Of a stretch of DNA of 7,243 nt, positions 1-5,983 are shown piece after piece. This DNA comes from Zoogloeaceae bacterium (GTDB lineage Bacteria; Pseudomonadota; Gammaproteobacteria; Burkholderiales; Rhodocyclaceae), in assembly GCA_031290535.1 (NCBI GenBank), contig JAITNI010000218.1:1-7243 (forward strand), read 5' to 3'. The position numbers and the translations under genes were made by a program. Below the pieces are notes generated by a model. It saw nothing but the letters and a program-made list of their open reading frames with translations, was not told the origin of the DNA and did not search any database. Numbering within the stretch: position 1 is the first letter of the stretch; each line of letters starts with the position of its first letter.

Positions 1-1202
<1,202 letters not shown>

Positions 1203-1209
1203 GTTGCCG

Positions 1210-1238
1210 AAGGTACTGGAAAGCGCCGGTTTACGCAA
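1210..1238 (-). promoter_or_regulatory. Possible sigma70 promoter of thiC
   Basis: On the minus strand TTGCGT (1238-1233) and TACCTT (1215-1210) are separated by 17 bp. Each matches only half of the consensus, but the implied transcription start near 1203 falls exactly at the 5' edge of the TPP aptamer, which is where it should be. The call rests on spacing and position rather than on strong hexamers. Confidence 0.3.
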
Positions 1239-1278
1239 TCCATGCCGACAAAGAAAAATCCGCAGGAAAATGGGCGCT

Positions 1279-2682
1279 TCAGTGTTCCCGAATACTTTCC
1301 AGCCCCAATTCCTGAATCTTGCGGGTGATGGTGTTACGGCCAATGGCGAGCGCCTGGGCGGCTTCAATGCGGCGGCCACCGGTGTGCGCCAGCGCTTGCT
1401 GAATCAGGACGCGCTCAAAGGCGTGTTGCAGTTTTTCGTGCAGGTTCGGGGTGGCGCTGGCGAGCTGGCGGTCGACTTCCTGTGCCAGCGCGGCCTCCCA
1501 GTTGGCGGCGAGCAGCAGCGGCGGGGTTTTTTCGCGCAGTTCCGGCGGCAGGTCGGCAATTTCGACCTGCTGGCCGGGAGCCATGACGGTAATCCAGTGG
1601 CAAAGGTTTTCCAGTTGCCGCACATTGCCAGAAAATTCCAGTCCGGCAAGATAACGAAGCGCGGCCTCCGAAAGCCGCTTCGATTCGCCGCCCAGTTCCT
1701 GAGCGCTTTTTTGCAGAAAATGCTGGAGCAGCAAGGGGATGTCCTCGCGCCGCTCGCGCAGGGCGGGCAGACGAATGCGGATGACATTGAGACGGTGGAA
1801 CAGGTCTTCCCGGAACAGGCCATCCCTGACCCGCTGTTCCAGATTCTGATGTGTGGCGGCGATCACCCGCACATTGGCCTTGATGGGCGCGTGGCCGCCT
1901 ACGCGGTAAAAATGCCCGTCGGAGAGCACCCGCAGCAGCCGGGTCTGCAATTCCGACGGCATGTCGCCGATTTCGTCCAGAAACAGCGTGCCGCCATCCG
2001 CCTGTTCAAAACGCCCCCGGCGCTGGGTCTGCGCGCCGGTAAACGCGCCGCGTTCGTGGCCGAACAGTTCCGATTCGAGCAAGTCCTTGGGAATCGCCGC
2101 AGTGTTGATGGCGACAAAGGCGGCCTCCTTGCGCGGACTGTGGCGATGCAGGGCGCGCGCGACCAGTTCCTTGCCAGAGCCGGATTCGCCGGTAATCAGC
2201 ACCGTGGTGTGCGATTGCGAGAGCCGCCCGATGGCGCGAAACACTTCCTGCATGGCCGGCGCCTGACCGAGAATTTCCGGCGTCAGGCGGACTTCCGCCA
2301 CCGCACCATTTTGGTGCGTGCTTTCGTCAATGGCGCGGCGAATCAGTTCGATGGCCTGATCGACGTCAAAGGGTTTGGGCAGATACTCAAACGCGCCACC
2401 CTGAAAGGCGGCGACGGCGCTTTCCAGATCCGAGTAGGCGGTCATGATGATGACCGGCGTTTGCGGGGCGCGTTCCTTGACGACCTTCAGCACTTCCAGC
2501 CCGGAAGCGCCGGGCATCCGAATGTCGGAGAGCAGCGCCTGCGGCGGCTCTTCGCGTTCCAGCGCTTCCAGCGCCTCGCTGCCGGAGGCGAAACTCCTGA
2601 AGGGAATGCCCTCGCGGGTCAGGGTTTTTTCCAGCACCCAGCGAATGGAGCGGTCGTCGTCAATAATCCAGATGGGGCGCAT
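1279..2682 (-). CDS. ntrC: Nitrogen regulation response regulator NtrC (sigma54 activator)
   Basis: NtrC, phosphorylated by NtrB under nitrogen limitation, oligomerises on enhancer DNA and uses ATP hydrolysis to open sigma54-RNA polymerase promoters such as that of glnA. The 467-residue protein has the full three-domain layout at usual family length. The receiver domain (about 3-120) has the acidic pocket DDD at 8-10, phospho-acceptor D53 in LSDIRMP, T81 and K103. The AAA+ domain (about 135-375) has Walker A GESGSGKE at 165-172, the sigma54-contact loop GAFTGA at 212-217, Walker B GTLFLDE at 231-237, arginine fingers around FREDLFHRL (290-298) and sensor II GNVRQLEN (352-359). A Fis-type helix-turn-helix ends the protein (about 437-460, RRIEAAQALAIGRNTITRKI). 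It starts 18 nt after ntrB with a GGAG Shine-Dalgarno six bases before the ATG, so the pair is co-translated from one message. No key residue is missing. Confidence 0.97.
   Translation of the reverse strand: MRPIWIIDDDRSIRWVLEKTLTREGIPFRSFASGSEALEALEREEPPQALLSDIRMPGASGLEVLKVVKERAPQTPVIIMTAYSDLESAVAAFQGGAFEYLPKPFDVDQAIELIRRAIDESTHQNGAVAEVRLTPEILGQAPAMQEVFRAIGRLSQSHTTVLITGESGSGKELVARALHRHSPRKEAAFVAINTAAIPKDLLESELFGHERGAFTGAQTQRRGRFEQADGGTLFLDEIGDMPSELQTRLLRVLSDGHFYRVGGHAPIKANVRVIAATHQNLEQRVRDGLFREDLFHRLNVIRIRLPALRERREDIPLLLQHFLQKSAQELGGESKRLSEAALRYLAGLEFSGNVRQLENLCHWITVMAPGQQVEIADLPPELREKTPPLLLAANWEAALAQEVDRQLASATPNLHEKLQHAFERVLIQQALAHTGGRRIEAAQALAIGRNTITRKIQELGLESIREH
2303..2317. promoter_or_regulatory. 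Perfect NtrC-box palindrome inside ntrC
   Basis: The 15-bp sequence GCACCATTTTGGTGC has the form GCACC-N5-GGTGC, the core of the described NtrC (NRI) binding site. It lies within ntrC itself, over the codons of the linker between the receiver and AAA+ domains (about residues 123-127), a stretch under weak protein constraint. Whether NtrC binds there is not known. It could serve autoregulation or be a chance match. Confidence 0.35.
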
Positions 2683-2700
2683 GTCTCACTCCAGTCAGCG

Positions 2701-3789
2701 CTACGCCTGCTCAATGGGCAGACGGATTAAAAAACAGGTGTGACCCGGCTGGCTTTCGCATTCAATGCTGCCCTGATGCTGCTGGACAAAACTCTGCGCC
2801 AGCGTCAGCCCCAGCCCCGTACCATCCGGGCGACCCGACACCAGCGGATAAAACATGCGTTCGCAAAAATCATCGGGAATGCCGGGGCCATTGTCGAGGA
2901 TGGAAATATCAATGGCGAGGCGAAACCGCCGTTTGACCAGCGTGACCTGCCGCGCCGCGCGGGTCTGGAACACAATTTTTCCCTGCCCCTCTGTGGCCTG
3001 CGCGGCATTGCGGGCGACATTCAAAAACACCTGAATCAGTTGTTCGCGGTCGCCGATCAGCGTTGGCAGGCTGGTATCGTAGTCGCGCGTGATCGTCAGA
3101 TGATCGGGGTATTCCAGCTCCAGCAGGCTTTTGACCCGTTCCAGCACCTCATGAATATTCACCGGCGCGCTCTGCATGAGGGCGCGGTGCGGCGACAGGA
3201 GACGCTGCATCAGGTTTTGCAGGCGGTCGGATTCCTTGATGATGACTTGGGTATATTCCTGCAAGGCCGGATTGTTGAGTTCGCGTTCCAGAAGCTGCGC
3301 CGCGCCGCGAATGCCGCCCAATGGATTCTTGATTTCATGCGCCAGATTGCGAATCAGTTCCCGGTTCGCCTGCTGCTGCTCGATCAGGCGTTCTTCCCGG
3401 CTGGCCCGCAGTTGCTGGTCAATGGGCTGCAACTCCATGAGCATACGAATGTCCGGGGCGTCCTCCGCGTGCACGGGGGTGACGGTGCAGTTGAGATGCA
3501 GGATTTCATTATCGCCCTGGCAAATCTGGACATTCTGCCCGGTATAGCTCCAGTTGTTGGCGACGGCGTTTGCCAGCGCTGATTCCAGCGCGGCGCTGTA
3601 GCGCATCACCTGTTCCAGAGGCCGCCCGATCAGGGAGCGCCCGGTGACGGCGAGCAGATTTTCGGCGGCGCTGTTGGCGTAGCGTACCTGCCGCGCCGCG
3701 TCCATCAGCACAACGGCGGAGGCCAGATAATCCAGACCGGCAAAAGGCGCGGGGCGGACGGGACAGGGAGAAGCGGCAGGTTTGGACAT
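2701..3789 (-). CDS. ntrB: Nitrogen regulation sensor histidine kinase/phosphatase NtrB
   Basis: NtrB is the cytosolic kinase that phosphorylates NtrC when nitrogen is scarce and dephosphorylates it when PII signals sufficiency. The 362-residue product has no membrane segment, as expected. It shows an N-terminal PAS domain (about 17-125), the phosphorylated H-box LAHEIKNPLGGIRGAAQLLE with H151 (about 149-168), the N-box NVARNAAQA near 257-265, G1 DNGPGIPDDF at 299-308 and G2 GTGLGL at 323-328. Length and order fit the family. The ATG at 3789 follows an in-frame TGA nine bases upstream, so a longer form is excluded, but no convincing Shine-Dalgarno precedes it. Initiation may therefore be weak or depend on translation of the DUF4124 gene 57 nt upstream. 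ntrC follows immediately. Identification is secure. Confidence 0.97.
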   Translation of the reverse strand: MSKPAASPCPVRPAPFAGLDYLASAVVLMDAARQVRYANSAAENLLAVTGRSLIGRPLEQVMRYSAALESALANAVANNWSYTGQNVQICQGDNEILHLNCTVTPVHAEDAPDIRMLMELQPIDQQLRASREERLIEQQQANRELIRNLAHEIKNPLGGIRGAAQLLERELNNPALQEYTQVIIKESDRLQNLMQRLLSPHRALMQSAPVNIHEVLERVKSLLELEYPDHLTITRDYDTSLPTLIGDREQLIQVFLNVARNAAQATEGQGKIVFQTRAARQVTLVKRRFRLAIDISILDNGPGIPDDFCERMFYPLVSGRPDGTGLGLTLAQSFVQQHQGSIECESQPGHTCFLIRLPIEQA

Positions 3790-3799
3790 GGTCAGTCAA

Positions 3800-3815
3800 A
3801 GCAAGTTTTGCGCCC
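3800..3815 (-). promoter_or_regulatory. Sigma54-like -24/-12 element ahead of ntrB (doubtful)
   Basis: The minus strand reads GGGCGC, five bases, then TTGCT, matching TGGCAC-N5-TTGCW at GG and GC with the required ten-base interval and at four of six plus five of five positions. The implied transcription start would fall on the first bases of the ntrB ATG, giving an essentially leaderless message. That weakens the case for a functional promoter. A decoy or repressive site is also possible. Confidence 0.2.
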
Positions 3816-3846
3816 GACCATGCCATGATAAACACATCGCCACGCC

Positions 3847-4332
3847 CTACCGGAGATTGGCGATGTCCCGGGTCAGAATCTGGATATTGCGCTCATGCTG
3901 CTCCACCTTTTCCTCATAGGGTTTGAGGCGTTCCTGCACTTTCTGGTAATTTTTCTCGTCGCCAGTGCGGATGGCCTGTTGCGCGGCGAGGTCTTTTTTG
4001 GCCTGTTCCAGATTTTTTTGCTCGTTGGCGAGTTCCTGGGTCAGAATCGCCCGCTTGTCGTTATCGCGGGCTTTTTGCTCCTCATTGCTGACCTTGGGAA
4101 AATCGGCAGGCGTCGGGTTGGAAGCCGCGCCACGCGAACGGACGGGGGGCGCGGGGATGACGGTATCCGGCTCCATCTGCACCTTGGTGCAATTTTTGCT
4201 GCTGGCGCTCGCCACGTTGGAATAGGTCACATGGTCGTCCGCATCGACACATTTATAAATCTGCGCCCAGACAGGCGCGGTCGCAACACAGGCCCCAATG
4301 AGGCATAATCTGGCAAATAAACGCTTTTTCAT
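3847..4332 (-). CDS. Exported DUF4124 domain protein with C-terminal coiled coil
   Basis: This is a 161-residue exported protein of unknown function. A signal peptide covers about residues 1-23 (MKKRLFARLC to VWA, then Q). The mature N-terminus, QIYKCVDADDHVTYSN, is the DUF4124 signature, with cysteines at 28 and 48 that could form a periplasmic disulfide. A Pro-rich linker (about 57-80) is followed by a long charged helix rich in Gln, Glu and Lys (about 84-161) with heptad-like spacing, probably a coiled coil. The ATG at 4332 was chosen over an in-frame ATG at 4392 because it begins the signal peptide, has GGGAG eight bases upstream, and the likely promoter lies between the two. DUF4124 genes are a recurrent companion of ntrB/ntrC in gammaproteobacteria; the functional link is not established. 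It is probably the first gene of a DUF4124-ntrB-ntrC operon. Confidence 0.88.
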   Translation of the reverse strand: MKKRLFARLCLIGACVATAPVWAQIYKCVDADDHVTYSNVASASSKNCTKVQMEPDTVIPAPPVRSRGAASNPTPADFPKVSNEEQKARDNDKRAILTQELANEQKNLEQAKKDLAAQQAIRTGDEKNYQKVQERLKPYEEKVEQHERNIQILTRDIANLR

Positions 4333-4369
4333 CAGCACGGCTCCCGATTTCAAAACATGGAAGCTGAAA

Positions 4370-4397
4370 AGTTTAACAAGATCGTCCGCCAAATCAA
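4370..4397 (-). promoter_or_regulatory. Predicted sigma70 promoter of the DUF4124-ntrB-ntrC operon
   Basis: The minus strand has TTGATT (4397-4392) as -35, a 16-bp spacer, and TAAACT (4375-4370) as -10, preceded by TG one base upstream (extended -10). Each hexamer matches four of six positions. The start would be near 4363, about 30 nt upstream of the DUF4124 ATG, leaving room for its Shine-Dalgarno. Confidence 0.5.
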
Positions 4398-4421
4398 AGG
4401 CTTATTTATCATCGCATCATC

Positions 4422-4444
4422 TTGCCCGGCCCGGTTCCGGGCAA
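4422..4444. repeat. Perfect 8-bp inverted repeat in the divergent intergenic region
   Basis: TTGCCCGG (4422-4429) and CCGGGCAA (4437-4444) form a perfect stem around a seven-base loop. It lies between the divergent DUF4124 and 66-codon genes (gap 4333-4498). On neither strand is the stem followed by a T-run, so it is not an intrinsic terminator. It could be an operator or a leader hairpin of the rightward gene. Apart from this and the leftward promoter the gap shows nothing clear, and no confident rightward promoter was found. Confidence 0.4.
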
Positions 4445-4498
4445 AAAACGCGACATTTCCCGGCAAACCGGCATTTTTATTACGAGGGCGAGGCCATC

Positions 4499-4699
4499 AT
4501 GAAACTTCGGACATGCAGCATTGTACTGGCTTGGGTGGTGGTTTTCGGCAGCCCGTCGATTCAGGCCGCGCCTGCCCTGTACTATCTCTGGATGAGCAAG
4601 CTCGACGGCAGCCGGCTGTGTTCGCAGACCTCGCTGGGCGAGGGCTGGCAACGGGTGGGCGGCCCCTTCAAGGACAGCCGCTGCCGCAAACCGGCCTGA
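4499..4699 (+). CDS. Small exported protein of unknown function (66 aa)
   Basis: I do not recognise a named family. The ATG at 4499 has GAGG five bases upstream, a good ribosome-binding site. Residues 1-23 (MKLRTC to SIQA) form a clear signal peptide with a hydrophobic core and an A-x-A-like end. The mature part is only about 43 residues, begins APALYYLWMSKLDGSRLC, and is rich in Trp, Gly and basic residues. It contains exactly two cysteines (41 and 62), suggesting one disulfide in the periplasm. The frame stays open upstream to 4298, but those codons overlap the divergent gene's start and promoter and lack signal-peptide character. The next rightward gene begins 122 nt later behind its own promoter, so this may be a single-gene unit. 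Coding status is inferred from RBS, signal peptide and codon use. Confidence 0.72.
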   Translation: MKLRTCSIVLAWVVVFGSPSIQAAPALYYLWMSKLDGSRLCSQTSLGEGWQRVGGPFKDSRCRKPA

Positions 4700-4746
4700 T
4701 GCTTCCGGGTTGCCGCTCCCCGGTCGCCCGTCGTTTGCGCCGGATG

Positions 4747-4782
4747 AAGGGTAATTTTTTACTCGCCAGGACGCATACCCTT
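4747..4782. repeat. Inverted repeat bracketing the -35 region of the rightward promoter
   Basis: AAGGGTA (4747-4753) and TACCCTT (4776-4782) are perfect inverted copies with centres 29 bp apart, about three helical turns. The right copy abuts the TATAAT box at 4783 and the left copy lies just upstream of the -35. That geometry suits a dimeric regulator's operator. As an RNA hairpin, the 22-nt loop makes it unconvincing as a terminator for the gene to the left. Confidence 0.35.
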
Positions 4783-4788
4783 TATAAT
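4758..4788 (+). promoter_or_regulatory. Sigma70 promoter of the accessory unit (perfect -10)
   Basis: TATAAT at 4783-4788 is a perfect -10 box. The best -35 is TTTACT at 4758-4763 (four of six, 19-bp spacer), with poorer hexamers at 17-18 bp. Transcription would begin near 4795, about 27 nt before the ATG at 4822, so the message would carry the 116-codon gene, the tae4 remnant and tai4 up to the terminator at 5797-5825. Confidence 0.6.
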
Positions 4789-4821
4789 CCTGAAAGCATG
4801 ATCCTGAATCTGGAGAATAGA

Positions 4822-5172
4822 ATGAAAAAACCGCTTTCTCTTTGCGCTGTCGCTTTGGCGTTGTGCGTCTCTTCTCCTGTCCCTGCCGCATCGTCGGCGG
4901 CGGAAATCCACGCCATTCAGGAACTGGGCCGCATCAGCGGCGTCGCGCAGGCCTGTCGGCAGGCCGACATCATTACCCGCATCCGGCACGAACTGGACAC
5001 CACGCTGGCGAAATCGGAAAGCAGGCAAACAGAAGAAACCTTTGTTGAGGCGGTCAAGGCGTCTTTTTTAGAACATCAGCAAAAAAACGCGCCCTGTCCC
5101 AAGCCGGAACAGGTGACGCCCAAGATTGACAAACTGTTTGCGGAACTACGGCAGGCGTTGCGGACACGCTGA
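4822..5172 (+). CDS. Small exported helical protein of unknown function (116 aa)
   Basis: I cannot assign a family with confidence. The ATG at 4822 has GGAG six bases upstream and follows a strong -10 box. Residues 1 to about 22 (MKKPLSLCAVALALCVSSPVPA) form a typical signal peptide. The mature part looks largely alpha-helical, with GRISGVAQACRQADIITRIR near 36-55 and KIDKLFAELRQALRTR at the end. It has two cysteines, 45 and 92, able to form a disulfide if the protein is periplasmic. An upstream in-frame ATG at 4798 lies immediately downstream of the predicted transcription start near 4795 and lacks an RBS, so it was not chosen. The tae4 remnant begins 34 nt after its stop with no terminator between, so the two are probably co-transcribed. 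Whether it is related to T6SS toxin immunity is unknown. Its composition resembles the GC-rich flanks more than tai4 does. Confidence 0.78.
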   Translation: MKKPLSLCAVALALCVSSPVPAASSAAEIHAIQELGRISGVAQACRQADIITRIRHELDTTLAKSESRQTEETFVEAVKASFLEHQQKNAPCPKPEQVTPKIDKLFAELRQALRTR

Positions 5173-5206
5173 CGAAAATCTATTCACAACAAGGAAAGGA
5201 TGACAT

Positions 5207-5329
5207 ATGGCTCGGCCTTCTTTTGCTGCTGATTGGGCAGCTTCGCAGCGAATTTATGACCCTATCAACCTTGGTGCAAAAGTTGCGAAATACACGACCC
5301 TACAAACGAATTTTTGGATCCCGTCATGA
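5207..5329 (+). pseudogene. Remnant of a T6SS amidase effector gene (Tae4 family), internal deletion
   Basis: A 40-codon frame with a strong ribosome-binding site (AGGA six bases before the ATG) reads MARPSFAADWAASQRIYDPI and then NLGAKVAKYTTLQTNFWIPS. The first ~28 residues match the start of Tae4 peptidoglycan amidases (a RPSF opening, then YDP and a VAK segment). The last residues, FWIPS, resemble the family's aromatic C-terminus (for example the LWILP end I recall for Salmonella Tae4). Tae4 proteins are about 160 residues, so roughly 120 are missing, including the catalytic Cys (in an N-x-C-A-x-R-x-S context) and the catalytic His. The TGA overlaps the ATG of the next gene as ATGA, as expected if the true 3' end survived. 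I infer one in-frame deletion near codons 28-31. The product could not be an amidase. The alternative, an unrelated short ORF, is less likely because a Tai4-like gene follows directly. Confidence 0.72.
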
Positions 5330-5778
5330 CAAAAGGGATATTTTTTGTTCTGTTGACAATGCTTGCCACCATATCATTTACAGGCTACGCGAAGGATGAT
5401 GTAGTCACATCGCCGCAGGCAGGAGCGCGAACTTATGCGCTGAATTACAAGGACATGGTTCTTGCTATATGCATAACCAGTGCTTACAAAAACGAGGAGG
5501 GCGCTGCTATTGACGCTGGAAGCAGCGTCAGCACATTGAGGGACTGGACTTATTACGATATGGAAAAAAGTCCAGATGCGATCAAATCCCTGGTTGACCG
5601 TTACTTGGCGCGTGACTATCACAACCCCTTGGTTGAATCGGAAATCAAGGGGGTTCGGTTCGATTTCCTGAAATGCCTGGATCTTTACCACAGTGGTGAG
5701 CTGGATGCACAGGTCAAACAGTTTGTGATCAAACCAAAGCGCACTTGCCGTCAGGATAATCCGTCATCTGCAAAGTAG
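5326..5778 (+). CDS. tai4: Tai4-type T6SS amidase immunity protein (orphan)
   Basis: The 150-residue product resembles Tai4, the periplasmic protein that neutralises the Tae4 peptidoglycan amidase delivered by type VI secretion. A signal peptide spans about 1-22 (MTKGIFFVLL to GYA), followed by a helical domain with the family-like segments NYKDMVLAICITSAYKN (40-56), TLRDWTYYDME (70-80), LVDRYLARDYHNPLVES (89-105) and FDFLKCLDLYHSGELDAQV (112-130). Cysteines are at 49, 117 and 141. The ATG at 5326 was preferred to an in-frame TTG at 5314 because it begins the signal peptide and overlaps the tae4 stop as ATGA, implying translational coupling. Its own Shine-Dalgarno is weak. Sampled 60-base stretches are about 40-48% GC against about 65% in ntrC, suggesting acquisition by transfer. 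The frame is intact although the partner toxin is not. Assignment is from remembered family pattern, without a search. Confidence 0.8.
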   Translation: MTKGIFFVLLTMLATISFTGYAKDDVVTSPQAGARTYALNYKDMVLAICITSAYKNEEGAAIDAGSSVSTLRDWTYYDMEKSPDAIKSLVDRYLARDYHNPLVESEIKGVRFDFLKCLDLYHSGELDAQVKQFVIKPKRTCRQDNPSSAK

Positions 5779-5796
5779 ACTCACAACTGTCTCTAT

Positions 5797-5825
5797 AAAA
5801 AACGGAGCCTTGCGCTCCGTTTTTT
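5797..5825. terminator. Strong symmetric intrinsic terminator after tai4
   Basis: AAAAAACGGAGC (5797-5808) and GCTCCGTTTTTT (5814-5825) pair perfectly over 12 bp around the loop CTTGC. The stem is flanked by six A and six T, so it reads as stem plus U-run on both strands. It lies 18 nt after the tai4 stop on the plus strand and downstream of glnA on the minus strand, so it can end both converging transcripts. Confidence 0.92.
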
Positions 5826-5839
5826 GCGTCTTTGGCTTG

Positions 5840-5872
5840 TTCTGACCCGGCATAAAACATGCCGAGCCAGAA
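5840..5872. repeat. Imperfect 14-bp inverted repeat between tai4 and glnA
   Basis: TTCTGACCCGGCAT (5840-5853) and ATGCCGAGCCAGAA (5859-5872) pair at 12 of 14 positions around the loop AAAAC. No T-run follows on either strand, so it is not itself a terminator. The two A-C mismatches are transitions from Watson-Crick pairs. It may help stabilise the 3' end of the glnA message. Confidence 0.5.
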
Positions 5873-5892
5873 TCCAATGCCCTTAAATAATA

Positions 5893-5963
5893 CCGTTCTC
5901 CCTGAGCTTGTCGAAGGGCATTCCCTGTAAAAACAAGGGCTTCGACAGGCTCAGCCCGAACGG
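5893..5963. repeat. Dispersed palindromic repeat (CTGAGCTTGTCGAAGGG type)
   Basis: The left arm 5893-5919 contains CCCTGAGCTTGTCGAAGGGC and the right arm 5937-5963 contains GGGCTTCGACAGGCTCAG followed by GAACGG. They are imperfect inverted copies around about 17 bases, with matching CCGTTC/GAACGG ends. I recognise the core as a short palindromic repeat dispersed through intergenic regions of many bacterial genomes. Only this one copy pair is visible here, so genome-wide repetition is recalled, not seen. It begins 20 nt beyond the glnA stop and would fold into a large hairpin in the glnA mRNA tail. Confidence 0.65.
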
Positions 5964-5983
5964 CTTAATTGTTCAGGGCTTCC

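Noticed and set aside
2740..3582. A 280-codon plus-strand frame opposite ntrB
   Set aside because: It is a shadow of ntrB, whose H, N, G1 and G2 boxes are all present on the minus strand.
4178..4191. 14-bp palindrome TGCACCTTGGTGCA as a second NtrC box
   Set aside because: The half-sites match, but the spacer is 2 bp instead of 5, which puts them on the wrong helical face. It is also inside the DUF4124 coding region.
4333..4392. Longer start (ATG at 4392) for the DUF4124 protein
   Set aside because: It would put 20 residues ahead of a complete signal peptide, lies upstream of the likely transcription start, and has no Shine-Dalgarno.
4298..4498. Upstream extension of the 66-codon exported gene to 4298
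   Set aside because: The extension overlaps the divergent gene's start and promoter and would bury the signal peptide internally. The ATG at 4499 has a good RBS.
5314..5325. TTG at 5314 as the tai4 start
   Set aside because: It adds four residues before a clean signal peptide and loses the ATGA overlap with the preceding remnant.
5374..5691. Minus-strand 105-codon frame opposite tai4
   Set aside because: It has no RBS and no recognisable motifs, and it opposes a better-supported coding frame.
5893..5963. CRISPR repeat or insertion-sequence end
   Set aside because: There is only one inverted pair, with no regularly spaced direct repeats or spacers, and no transposase or target duplication in view.
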